From: Aphrophora alni
Taxonomy: Eukaryota; Arthropoda; Insecta; Hemiptera; Aphrophoridae
DNA: 64,000 nucleotides
Assembly: GCA_963513935.1 (NCBI GenBank)
Contig: OY740777.1
Span: 13,379,092-13,443,091, forward strand
Direction of reading: 5' to 3'
Position 1 is the stretch's first letter; every line of letters starts with the position of its first letter. This document shows, piece by piece, positions 11,980 through 23,850 of this stretch. Under the pieces are notes generated by a model that was given only the letters and a program-made list of their open reading frames with translations, did no database searches and was not told the origin of the DNA. A program made the translations under genes and the position numbers.

Positions 11980-13856
11980 CTTTTATCGTGCTTGTACGCA
12001 CGGAAAGAACTATTTACATTTTCCTGAAGACCAAGAATATTTCCCCATTACCACCCTCTACTTCAAATGCAAATAACATGGAAAAACTTAATTTAACGTT
12101 TGTTTCATTTAATATTTCTAAATGATATTACATCAATAGGTTATTTGTGTATTATATATTAAACAAGAAAATCATGCATTGGAAAAATCACTTTTTTTTA
12201 CAAAATAAAACTTTTAGCGAATATAATCAAAATTATTCGTATCGACATCTTCCTTCTTTAAACTTCAAATGTACGTTTCATACAATTAATATACCAGTTT
12301 GCTAGAGTATTACAAATATTAATTCCGTTTTCTATATGACGTAAAAAGTTGAACGACCAAATGTTGAAAACTTGACGTGGACGAACTTGCAGTGTTTAGA
12401 AAAAACACCTAACCATTAGTTACCTTAACTTTTCAAATTTAATAATACCATTATTTTAACATTATCTAAAAGTGTATCTAACCGTGGAAAGAAAATTGTT
12501 AATCTTTATTAGAAACAAAGTAATGAAATAAATTCTTAAATAACTTCAAAAATCTCCAAAAATTAATTCCAAAAATCTCCAATAAATCTGACCTGGGAAA
12601 TCGCTTCATCTAAACAAAAAAGAGACGAATTTTTGCCTGCAATGTGTTAAGTTCATTAAATAATCCTGAAAAAAATATATAAGTTTGGGTAAGAAAAATC
12701 AGTTTTACCGTTTTGAATTTTTTAGAAAAAATGTATGGTTGTATGTTTGTTGTATTCGTAATTATGTACCAAATATTTTTATAATGTTTTAATTGACTTT
12801 TTTACCTATTTTTTTAACGTTATAAAAATTTTCCTTTATTTGCTGATTAGAATCAATTTTTCTTAGTAAATTCAAGTATAATATATTTTAATTAAACATA
12901 ATTTCCATGGATATATTTTTTTATGGTAAATAAAACATAGATTTTTATTTTTCAACGAAAAACTTCCGTAAGTCGAAAATAAGTTTTTACAAAAAAATTG
13001 TCTCGAGTCAAACTACAGGTATGTTTTAAGATAATGTTATACACATTCAATTTCATCCTTAAAAGGTCGGTTTTAAACTCTTTCCTGAAAATCTGAGAAA
13101 ATATTCATTTTTTCGAATAAGTTATTAATAAAGTTAATGTCTTGTATTTTGATTCTGAATGTTCCTGAATTTTTTTTTTCAGTTTTTTACACCATTTAGA
13201 TATCTCTTCCTGACCTCACTCTCTTTTCGAATTTTGCAAAAACGCTATATCTCGGATTACGTATTTTTTCCCCTCGAAAAATGAAAAACGAAAGTAACGA
13301 ACCAAAAATTAAAAGAAATTTAAACAAATCTTACATTGGTCACTTTTTTCGGGTTTTGTCTAGACTTAAATAAAAAGCGATTTCTCCGATAAATTTTTTT
13401 AATTCATTCTCTTCTGAAGATATGCAAAGATTGGGGAAAAGGATAATTTGATTGAACTATTACTTTATTTATAGTTCATAAACAATTCAAGCGAACTAGC
13501 TTTGAAAATCTAGTTATCAAAACAGTTGACAGAATGTAACAAACGTTCTACTCATGTAGAGTATTCATAAAATTATAAAATAAAGTATTATCTAAAATCA
13601 ATCATCTGTTCACAGAACATTTTGATTTCAATCCAGATAGAACGAGTTCCTAAGTTATATAGAAGCCGAAGTAACTATACAATAGTTTTTACTCTATATA
13701 GGCCTATTGTCCAAGAGCTAGGAACTATACTCTAAAACTCAATCCCAATTTGAAAAAAAAACTAGACTTCAAACATACCGACCATTAAAATCACTTTTAA
13801 TATACACTTCCCTAAAATAATAATCTTCATTGTTTGGTGTCCAAGCCACTTTGTAT
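11977..13856. other. AT-rich DNA, no gene seen
   Basis: No open frame with coding character. TAGGCCTA occurs at 13699. Confidence 0.5.
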
Positions 13857-13929
13857 AATATAATGAGTAATAAATTAATTTATATTACCTTATAGTTCCG
13901 TCATGTGACTTTGTTGTCTTTATTACAAA

Positions 13930-13961
13930 GACGCGTTTCGGAGACGTATCTCCATCTTCAG
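13930..13961 (-). ncRNA. Hammerhead-like RNA motif, left arm of element P
   Basis: On the minus strand the order is CTGAAGA, T, GGAGA, loop TACG, TCTCC, GAAA, CGCGTC. It matches the hammerhead CUGANGA and GAAA boxes around a perfect 5-bp stem, and the palindrome ACGCGT followed by C looks like the minimal stem III and cleavage site of type I hammerheads. The T between CTGAAGA and the stem is not part of the known consensus. The family is known; activity here is inference. Confidence 0.4.
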
Positions 13962-14233
13962 TAATTTCACTCCGTAGAGGTCGTTAAAACATTAAACATC
14001 ACAAAAACATTGACACTGTAGACTACACACAATTAAATAAATACACATATACGCTGATTTTAACATTTTTATACATGCGCACGGTTTCATGGCCAGTAGT
14101 TCGCGAACCATGAAACCGTGCGCACGTATAAAAATGTTAAAATCATCGTATATGTGTATTTATTTAATTGTGTGTACAGTGTCAATGTTTTTGTGATGTT
14201 TAATGTTTTAACGACCTCTACGTAGTGAAATTA

Positions 14234-14265
14234 CTGAAGATGGAGATACGTCTCCGAAACGCGTC
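14234..14265 (+). ncRNA. Hammerhead-like RNA motif, right arm of element P
   Basis: Identical in sequence to the left-arm motif: CTGAAGA, T, GGAGA-TACG-TCTCC, GAAA, CGCGTC. An ATTA(C) 5' of it and GTAAT 3' of it could pair as a stem I with an internal loop. The extra T argues against normal hammerhead catalysis. Confidence 0.4.
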
Positions 14266-14337
14266 TTTGTAATAAAGAAAACAAAGTCACATGACGGAAC
14301 TATAAGGTAATATAAATTAATTTATTACTCATTATAT

Positions 14338-15319
14338 TTAAAAAAAATAAGCTTCTCAAATTGTACACTAATTAAATTTAAACAAAATTTATTGCTTAGT
14401 TTCGTTTTGTTTCACTTTAAAGTAGAACACATTCAACACCTGTTATAAATTAATATTATGAGTGGATTTGATATTATTAAGACATTATATTTCAAGAATG
14501 CATGAAGTTCGTCTAATGGAAGACTACAAGAAGGAGCAAGCAGGAGGTAGATGGAAGGAGTTAACGGTATCTTGAACCGGAGTAATGGATGGACGTAGAA
14601 AGTTTGAGATTCTGTGTCGGAAGATCTCGTAGAGCGTTGTGAAACCGATTTAACGCTGATTAACGTATTTATGTCAATTTACAGTTGAGTTATAAATTAA
14701 ACGTAATATCAGTAAAATAAACATTTTACTAATCATAAATAATAAAAAGTAGAACATACCAGTTGCTGGAGTCGAGTTGAGCCGATAAACTACACCATGT
14801 TGTATCTCCTGAAAAAAAAATAATAATGTGCAATTTTAAACAAATTTAGAGACTCTTTTGTCTTAAGACGTCTGTATAAGTATATGAAATAACTCTCAAT
14901 GAAAACATTGGAAAATTGTATTATTTCTTTCTTTTAATGTTTTAAAGGGTAAAAGAGTGTATTTCAAGTACAGTATTAAATAACCTTCAATGATTTTTCA
15001 GCTTCAAAGTTTTTTTAATTACCTCACCTTCCTCTTAGTCTGCATAAAATACTAAGATATATAACCTTGTATAATAGACAGTGTTCTAATTTTTCTTGGC
15101 TTAGCCCCAACGAAGGTTTCTCATTTGTGACAAGGTTATAAATTTCACTTACATTAGCGCTGTGTTTCTTTTTTTTAATTTTAAAGTAGCAGATTACTTT
15201 AAGATCGCATTAAACAACATTTTAAACTTCTTGTCTTTGTATAAAACTAATTTATAGTTTTCTATATACATAAATATTGTCACTTGTTTAAAGATTTTTT
15301 TACTTACCAAGTAATAATA
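14338..15319. other. AT-rich DNA, no gene seen
   Basis: No gene or repeat structure was recognised in this interval. Confidence 0.5.
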
Positions 15320-15611
15320 AGCTTTACTTGTGAGATGATATTAGATAGAATGAAACTTGAACACAAGATCTCACAAAATATACATTATTTAATCAAACGC
15401 GTTTCGACGACAAAGTCGCCATCCACAGAGATACAAACATCTACAATAACTAAACATGAGTTATAAAAACTATAATAAACATAAACTATGAGTTATAGTT
15501 TAGTTAATGTAGATCATGTATCACTGAGGATGGCAACTTTGTCGTTGAAACGCGTTTGATTAAATGAAGGTAATTTTAGTGAGATCTTGTGTTCAAGTTT
15601 CATTACAGATT
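15320..15611. mobile_element. Family A inverted-repeat element, copy 1
   Basis: The left arm begins AGCTTTACTTGTGAGATGAT and runs through GAACACAAGATCTCAC to CGCGTTTCGACGACAAAGTC. The right arm (about 15529-15611) is its reverse complement but lacks the outermost bases. The spacer contains two similar halves around ataactaaac / agttatagttt. The motif CTGAGGAT-GGCAAC-ttt-GTCGTT-GAAACGCG is at 15534-15557, and a mutated minus-strand copy at about 15396-15428. The 60-codon frame at 15284-15466 is only a by-product. Confidence 0.8.
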
Positions 15612-16589
15612 TAGTTTTGTGTATCCTGTTTTTATGGTTCGGGGAATCCTTGCTTTCTTTATAGTGAATGTCGCCACCGTGCTTGTATTTTTGATCTGGT
15701 TAATAAAACGTTACAATTGTAACATATTATAATTCTTTCGTTTAATTTTCATTATATCGAACCTCATAATTATATATTCGCAATTAAAGATTAACATATC
15801 TGTAATTACTTGAGCATTCTCTACAATTAACTTTGAAAACCCCCAACAAACTCCTTTACCTTGACAACCATAGTTAAACAAAGCATTTGATAAAAAAAAG
15901 TTTCAGAAGTGAATGAACCTGAATATTCAAGGACTTTGGTCATTGCGTCTCATTATTATTCAGTGAAAGTTTGTTAACCACCCTTAGTCTTCAGGGTCAA
16001 CACATCCCTTAATTTTCAGAAAGGGTAAGTTTTGACAGTACTTAATCAGCAATGCTTCCTTCAACACGGTGGTACAAGTCTGCTATAGGTATGTAAAATG
16101 TAATATGAATTAAATTTTACTTAAAAACATTATTATTTTATGTTGTATATCTTATTTTGATAACGGGAGTTGATTTATACTCTTGAAACGCAGTATATAC
16201 ACGAAACATGAAACTGTCCGACTAGACCATAATATTAATAAGTAATATTTGTTTCAAATTTTATACAATTTGACAGTTGTTAAGACTAGTAATAAACTCA
16301 TATGGGAATATCATGACTTGTATTTTGGTAATTTTGTTTTCTACTCAAATTTTGTCAAAACAAATTCATTTTTATTTCACGGAAATCATTTTTAACTATG
16401 TTAAAGAAAAAAACGTTTAAAAAGTGTAGCTCCTAAGAAACGAAGTAAATCGGTGTTATATTTCGTAAAAACGCTCTTTGAAAGTTCTTGATAAAAAGAT
16501 GAAAAATTACTTTTTTGCACATCATAAAAGATCGAATATCTTAAAATCATCTAGAAGGATTTCGATTAACTTTTGCTCATATGTAAAGG

Positions 16590-16591
<2 letters not shown>
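15612..16591. other. AT-rich DNA, no gene seen
   Basis: No coding frame or ordered repeat was recognised. Confidence 0.5.

Positions 16592-16655
<64 letters not shown>
16592..16655. repeat. (TA)n microsatellite
   Basis: A TA run of about 64 bp; it creates a Tyr-Ile repeat frame that is not a gene. Confidence 0.95.
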
Positions 16656-16660
<5 letters not shown>

Positions 16661-17254
16661 TAAGTCAAATTGCATGAAAAAAATATAGCTTTGTTTTAAT
16701 GGAAAATTTTTAATTTAACACATTTTATTTTCACAGTTAACAAAACGTTATAGAAATCGTTTGAGTCGAATTTAAGTCAATCAACATTTAAAATCACGTC
16801 CATGGTATATTTTCAGAATTTTATTTATAACTGAAAACAAAATTTGTAAAAATATGTTTACTTACGCTTTAGCTTCATGTACGAAGGTATGCTTCACAGC
16901 TTATTTTGAGTATTTAATGATTTTGGGTTGGGGATATGCAAAGGGAAAATATATTACACTGATTATATAATTATTTCTTTTTAGTGATCTTAAATTCTTT
17001 TCCATCTCCAAATTCTGTTGTTTTATTTTACGTTTTAATGATGTTATCTTGTTTAATTTCATTATTTCCTTTATTCATATTCACGTTGTAGCGCTGTTAA
17101 TTAATGTAGCATACGTGGGATGATTAATTGATATTGATGTTATCCTTGAAACTGTTTCAAAGTACAATTCCATCAAAAGATGAACGTATAAATAATAAAT
17201 AATCATTAGTAATAAACTTAATATTTATTAACTACTGTTTTTAAACATATATAT

Positions 17255-17310
17255 ATTTAAGTGAATACAATAATATACAGTACAGACATATTATTATATT
17301 CACTTAAGTA
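17255..17310. repeat. Short hairpin, about 23-bp arms
   Basis: TTTAAGTGAATACAATAATA at about 17256-17275 is complementary to tattattatattcacttaa at 17289-17307, with a loop of about 12 bp. It could be a tiny MITE remnant. A short TA run follows at 17387-17406. Confidence 0.6.
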
Positions 17311-17724
17311 ATGTATTAGCCTACATTTTTGTTGAGAAATGGAGGAACCGCAATAAATATTAATAACGTTTATCTATGTTATACGTATATATATATATAT
17401 ATATAAATTTTTTATCCTTTTATTCTTGTTGTCTATTATTTTATTAATATGTTCATATTTTTGTGAAATCGTATTTATTTATCTGTTATTTTAATGAATT
17501 ATAACTAGTATTACTAATACCATAATATGTTGTTTTATCAATATTTTTCTTTATTTTAATTTAAGAATAAACGTTTTTGATTTTTATAGCGATGGGTACT
17601 TGTAATATGAGCTAGTGTTTTAATAATATCAATGAGGAAATTTATTAACACTTCTAGATTTTAAAGCATAGGCCTAACTATAATTTCAGGAAGGATTAGA
17701 AAATCTCTGTCCAATATTTCTTTA

Positions 17725-18205
17725 GTGTCTAAATTTTAGAAAAAACTATGTTTTAACAATATTTTTGACAACCACACTTAACCCGATTTAATCTAAATTT
17801 TAAAAAAAATATGTTTAATAAAAATAGACAAAATTTAGTGATGTAACTTATCCTAACGTAAATTTAGGAAAACTATGATTTATAAAAATAAATAAAATTT
17901 AATAACCTATTTTAACCCTACATAACATAAGTTTAGAAAAACTATGAATTATAAAATAAACCAAATTTAATAAATAACTCAACCTATTGTAAATTTAGGA
18001 AAACTATGTTTTATAAAAATAGGCAAAATTTAATAACCCAAATAAATCTAAAGCTTAAGAAAAATAATATGTTTGAGCAAACCAAATTTAACAACCCAAA
18101 ATAATCCAGATGAATTTTAATTTGAGAAAACTAGTTTTATCTAAATTTAAAAATTTGATAATCCAACCTAATAATTATAAGTCTTAGGAAAACTATTTCT
18201 TATCA
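17725..18205. repeat. Diverged tandem array, about 60-bp units
   Basis: About eight units carry the theme AAATTTAGGAAAACTATG, then TTTATAAAAATAGGCAAAAT, then a TTAATAACCTA-type end. Length differs by unit and divergence is high, so the array is old. Confidence 0.75.
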
Positions 18206-18929
18206 AACTAATCAAAATAATTAATCTTTTTTTCTTATTTGTATGATTTTCATGAATATTATTAATGGGATCAAGGTATGTAAAGAAATTTGTTCAACAA
18301 ATGTTTTGAGGAATCTTATATTATTTAAATTATATTACAAATTATCACTATTAAGCAAATTATACCACCCAGAGAAAATATAATAGAAACAGTACAAAAA
18401 TCGATTTTTAGACAAAAGTGAGGAACATATCCACTCTATAACTCAAGGTTACAGAATGTATAGCCAATTTTTCAGTTTTATATATGGATTTGTTTATAGA
18501 TAAATCTGAAAAGAAAAGTTATCAAAACTTTCAAATTTTCAACCTTGTTTAAACAATTTTAAAAGCGGAAATATAATAGGGTAAAACTTATCTGTAGATA
18601 TGCAGTATAGAGAAAAACAAATCGAATACGTTTTGTGTTTTTATGTTCAATGTACTGTATGAAAATCCAAATTCATTATCGATTATTCCATTAAATAAAT
18701 CGATATTCTACTTCGATAATGTCTTGACTACAGAACATATAAACAGGATCCTAATGTAACCACATACATATAATGTTATAGGTTATAACATGGCATTAAG
18801 GATACAATTAAAGCCCAGTTGGAGTGCCCTGTACATGCTAATTCTAAGGTACCCTATAGTCATCGCCCAGTATCATCAACACGAGCAAATTTGCCCAGGA
18901 ATTAAGCCTAGTTTTATCTCCATTTAATA
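18206..18929. other. AT-rich DNA, no gene seen
   Basis: A small palindrome atgttatag-gttataacat lies near 18773-18792. From about 18790 the composition becomes less AT-rich and a short forward frame (IKDTIKAQLECPVHANSK) is open, but I recognise no family. Confidence 0.4.
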
Positions 18930-19110
18930 ACAGGTAATTCCTGCAGGCGGCCATATTGTCGACGCATGCGTACTGGATGTTTGTCTATCGACGCGGCGTC
19001 CTGGGGGCTGGAAACTTGTGAGTTATGACCCTGGTATTGCAACCCCTGAGTCCCCGCTTTCAACTCCCCTCTGTCCCCCACCTCATCCCGGGGATTTCCG
19101 GGGATACAAC
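18930..19110. other. GC-rich, CpG-containing island
   Basis: About 180 bp are strikingly GC-rich (gtcgacgcatgcg, cgacgcggcgtcctgggggc, catcccggggatttccgggg) compared with flanks near 30% GC. The minus strand is open across it (18914-19147, 77 codons) but the peptide has no domain I know. A 5' UTR of a retroelement, a CpG-rich promoter or an exon are all possible. Confidence 0.45.
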
Positions 19111-19619
19111 TAAACGCAGAGAATAAACTAAACAAATTGGAAAACATAAAACGTGGAATAAATATTTATACTGAACCAATTTGTTTTTATGTCGGTTTAA
19201 TGTATGGTGGTACAAGGACGGTGGGTAGAGTACAAATTAAAACACTGTTTAAGACTGAATGTCTCAATTGGAGGAAACAACAGGGTTGTTTCTTCAATGA
19301 TTTTAATGTTATGAAATATTTCGGGAGAATTAAATGCGTGTATTACACTCACAATAAATCTAGCGTTAAATTTAAGTTTATAGTTTATGATAACATAAAT
19401 TTTTTATTGTACATGATTTCAATTTTAACTTCCTGATAGAAATGTTACAAATAAAGCGCAATTTATTTTTTACAAATATTTATTAAAGTAAAACTTGTCT
19501 TCCATCTTGTTTTTAGTTTTTACATTGTAACGATGGTTTGTGAAACAAATATTTTCATGTCTCCCCCCCCCCCAATCATTTTTTTGAATTATTACCGTCG
19601 CTTTTCGTCTTAGTCCTCT
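19111..19619. other. AT-rich DNA, no gene seen
   Basis: A 99-codon forward frame (19137-19436) has AT-driven composition and no recognised motif. A run of 11 C is at 19563-19573. Confidence 0.45.
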
Positions 19620-20765
19620 ATAGCCCAAATGTCTGTAACTGATTTAATAAAATTTAGTACTTAAATTTTGGATATATTGGGACGGTTTTTTTCATTTTCA
19701 TTTTTCGATAACTTAAAATTTTGAGATAACTGTCGTAAAAAAAAAAGGATTTTTTAAAATTGTCTGTAACGATTTTGATCAAATTGTGCTCAAGTATAGT
19801 CTCTATTTAACCAAAATGTATTGGCGCGATTTCTTCAAAAATTCCGGACCATTAGTTATTGATATTGTTTTTATCATACAATATAAAAACCTTTGACCGA
19901 TTTCGTTCAAATTTTAGTAACATTTAAGGATTAATAACCCAACCCGGGTTCAGGAATAAAAAGGAAAGGCTAAAAAATAAAAGTGGGACTGAAAATAAAG
20001 GCTGCGTAATTTATGAATAATCAAATTTCTCGTCAAAGTATAGCATAAGTGACCATTGTAAAAGTGTCCACCACATTTATGACGAATCTTCACGTCCTCA
20101 TAAAACAGTAAAATTGATTTTCAACATGCCGTCCGTCCGTAGTTTTTGTCGTCTTTACGTAAGCACGTTAGCGGCCACGAAAATGAAAATAGGAAAATGA
20201 ATGTATAGGGAGAGGGGGACTATTGTGTGCTCATCTAGAACCGTACTAAAATTCAAAAAATCAAATTAAAATCAAAATAGGAAACATTTGAAACATTTTA
20301 ATTTTCATATATTGGATGGTATTCAACTTAAACCCTATTATATTCTATGAAACCTTTTAAATTTGAATTCTGCGTGCATATTACAAACCAAATTATTGCC
20401 AAAATAAAATTTTGAACTTTGACATCTTAAAGTCTGGTAGTGGTAAATCACTGACACGAGCGTAGCGAGTGGAGACCTCTTCATATAAATACAGCTTCGA
20501 GGCCCGTTATTCCAATATAATGAAACAAGCGTAGCGTGTGAGTATATTAAGCGAAGTGAGATTATATGTTAGGCCCTCACCGACATAAAAGAGTAGTTCT
20601 ATACACAATTAAGAGGTTCAGAAAACGTGTTTACATCTGTTTTCAACATATTTACCCACGATACGATCCTTTGGTCTACCTATACAATTAAACATTTCCT
20701 ACAAGGCTTAAGAAACCAACTTTCGGGCGTTACATTTAGAAGTTCTGCTTGTACTATGTTAGGTA
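19620..20765 (+). repeat. Interspersed repeat family C, copy 2 (longest)
   Basis: The blocks shared with copies 1 and 3 lie at about 20150-20760. Upstream text such as CGATTTCGTTCAAATTTTAG (19899-19918) also resembles 61485-61500 and, in reverse, 32108-32125, so the full repeat may be over 1 kb. It contains short internal echoes: GAGCGTAGCGAGTGGAG, AAGCGTAGCGTGTGAG and AAGCGAAGTGAG. No protein-coding frame is conserved among copies. Confidence 0.55.
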
Positions 20766-22743
20766 AGTATCTTTTTTTTTATGAAAACGTAAAAATAAAT
20801 TGTTTGATGCCTAATTCCTCTAAAATAACAAAATATGTTTTTTATATATTTTTTTTATATGGAGGGAATCCTAAATATGTTTTTTATATTTTTAAACCAC
20901 AAAATTTCAATATTAAAGTTATTACACAAACACATAACATAATTTAATTTTTAATTTTAGACGTTACGAAATAAATTAAGAATTTCTGCTTTTTTTTAAT
21001 TAAGTATAAGTGTGCCGATTTTTAAATATTGAAAACTTTCTAAATTGAACGAAGTTTTATTGAATGCTATTATGAAAGGGGATAGAATTACAGGCTTTTT
21101 ACATTTTTTTGGCACATTGTATACCTTCCTGATATTTATAATATCACACGTTTGCTTACTTAAATCAGTGATGTTTCAAGATTAGAGTTTCTATAAGTTC
21201 TGATAAAAGATTATTTTTCTACAATGTATTGCGTAAAATCAGATTGTAGCGGATTTATAAGGATGACAGGGACATTTTAAAGAAACAACTAAAAAAAAAA
21301 ATGGATAATTTCAGAAATTTTTTAAATATTTTAGTTCAATATAATCAAACTGTTTTTATTTTTTCTCTAATAAGAGTAATTTTACAGTGATTAGATCAGT
21401 ACATTATTTTTAAATATTCATTTTATTTTACAAAATAACGCCTCTGCTCGCATAAGACAGTTATTTCGACTACCATATTTAAAAACGAATAGGCCTATTC
21501 TATTTAGTTTTTACAAAATTTCCAACAAATAAATTATATTTATCACAAAGTTAACTTAGTACTTTCAAATTGTTCAATTTGTAGCTTAGTTTAGAGTTGT
21601 AATTCTATAATTTTAACAATTTTTGAAAGTCACTATTTCCTAAACTGTGGAACTTCGTTTTTTAAACTATCAAAAAAAATTATGGTCGTAGTAATAACAA
21701 TGAAATACAGACTTTTTTTTAATAGTATATTTCATCACTAGGACTAAAAGTGAAGCTTTTTAATACAAGTCTAAGTTTAACAAGGAAAATGAGCGAGAAT
21801 CGGAAAGCTTCTTTTGGTGCAAGTGATGAACTATATTGACATTATACTGCAAATAATATATGAAAACAATTTCACAAAAACTAAAATGTTAGGCTACAAC
21901 CTATTTACCTTCAAATAGATGGTAACAGCTGTTTTAACGGTTATTTACAATCGAGAGTATCGGTTGTTAATTTAGATGCTTTACAATCGTTAATTATTTC
22001 GTATAAACGTAGTAACAGCTGATGACCTCGACCTCAGCTGATGTTTTTAAGTCCTAGGACTACAAAGTACAACTTTAGCTTCTCAATGCATGTATTTAAA
22101 ACAGCTGTTTTTGAAACAGTATGATGAAAATATTATTTAAACTGTGTGACTAATAACGGAATCGGTATGTAAATTAAAAATTAAATTAGTGTAATACCTG
22201 TTTTTCTACTGTGAATCAAGGCCGTCAATCAATAGAGAAAAAGGTAAATTAGTTTTCTATCATTTTACGTACCACCTGACTTCAGGACTATTCTTTAATG
22301 TTATTTACAATCATGTTCCCGCACTATTAATGCAACTTGCTTATCAGTTGTGGGTCATTGGGCTTCGTACTGATAAGATTTACACTTATCACTGAAGAAT
22401 TAGATAATGCTTTTACTTCAACCAGTAAGATAACAGTGTCGGGCTCTTAACAGCTTTTAAATTTATTTCAGTTTAATTAATTAGTCCATTAAGACAACAG
22501 TAAATATTGTAATCATCAGTATGCATACAATTATTTTAATTGAGATGCAACGATATAAATCAGTTTGGACATATTTGTTTTTTTATAGTTTTATACAATT
22601 TAATTTGAAATTAAACTATTCCCGGTGTATTTGAATTGCTTCGCTCGCATAATGAAAAAGTATATACAATATATCTATATATTGAAAACAGGTCTGCCAA
22701 CTGATTTTTTTGTATAAAACTCACAGTAGTTCAAATATACATT
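20766..22743. other. AT-rich DNA, no gene seen
   Basis: Sequence near 22270-22295 (taccacctgacttcag) resembles the SINE tail at 6053-6070 (taccacctgatttcaa), so a small SINE-tail fragment is possible. Several AACAGCTGTTTT words (21926, 22099) recall the 64-bp satellite. TAGGCCTA occurs at 21490. Confidence 0.45.
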
Positions 22744-23850
22744 GTGTACGAAAAGACCCGGACCGGTTCTATAACTTGAAAACCAAAAAATAAATTGTAT
22801 TTATGCTTTCTGGTGATAAAAACTATTTTTTGGCAAATGAGGCATTTTTACCTGTTCTCTAAAAATGTGAATTTTGGGGTAAATTCATTAAACTTAAATG
22901 GAAACCCTCTCTCATGCTGAAGGACTTATTTAGTAAAATAAAACTGTACAAACTAGAGGTCGATATATTGAACCTATCTAAAATGACGATCGTTTAAATA
23001 TATGAAACTTCTATTTTAGTTTATGCATTTCATTCAGAATTAATTACAAGAATATGCAATCATAATGTATTAAAAATAAAATGTTGAAATCATAATTACT
23101 ATTATTGAATTTAGAAAATATAGAGATTCCCAGTAGGCCCTACAGGGTGTGTAAAGAACTTTGAAAGGTTGTATTAAATACCAATCCATTATGGTTTAGA
23201 GCAAGTTAAAGCTGATAATTCCCAATAAAGTGCCGAGATTAGTATTTAATTATTTTTAAAAGAAACTTTAACTACGTTTTTTGTTAAAGTGGAAAGCCCA
23301 CTAAAACCTTTACTTCTCGAAATCTACTGTTGTATTTGTTGATATGCTGGACATTTGGGAAAATCCGCTTTGCGAAATTAATTATTAAAATTACATCAAC
23401 TAACATATCACGTTTATACAATCTGTAATAGGAATTTATAGGCATCTACTGTTTTAAATATGAAATCATAGTAGGCCTAATTATGATTACAATCAACGGT
23501 CACAAATGTTTTTAATACATTTTGATCCCGTATTCGTCATCTAATTGTGAACGAAATAAACAAAGTAAAATAGCCGATTCAAATATTTGAACTGTCGACA
23601 TTTTAGATAGGAGCAAGATATAGACCTCTAGTTTGCACAGTTATATTTTAATAAATAAGCCCTTTAACACAAGGGATCATTAGATGGGTGTTTATATTTA
23701 TGATTATTAAGTTTACCAGCAAAACCCCCATTTTGGAGGACAGGTAAAATTGTCTCAATTGCCGAAAACTACTTTTTTATCACAAGAAGGCACATACAAA
23801 ATATATTTTTGGTTTTCAAGTTATTGAACCGATCAGTGACTTTTGGGACT
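22744..23850. mobile_element. 1.1-kb element with about 290-bp terminal inverted repeats
   Basis: The left arm (22744-23036) and right arm (about 23558-23850) are reverse complements over their whole length with moderate divergence. ACCGGTTCTATAACTTGAAA pairs with the complement of tttcaagttattgaaccgat, and ACTAGAGGTCGATATAT with that of atatagacctctagt. The right end, read inward, begins AGTCCCAAAAGTCACTG. The roughly 520-bp middle has no transposase-like frame. This fits a non-autonomous long-TIR DNA transposon, diverged enough to be old. Confidence 0.8.

Larger units (their letters stand above)
13857..14337. mobile_element. Foldback element P: near-perfect 480-bp hairpin
   Basis: The left arm (13857-14092) and right arm (14108-14337) are near-perfect reverse complements around a 15-bp loop (gccagtagttcgcga). 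Differences are a few scattered bases, for example acatgcgc against gcgcacgt near the loop and a short indel around 14024/14175. The high arm identity implies a young insertion or ongoing arm correction. No coding frame exists. Each arm carries one copy of the CTGAAGAT-stem-GAAACGCG motif, placed so that both copies point away from the loop. Confidence 0.9.
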
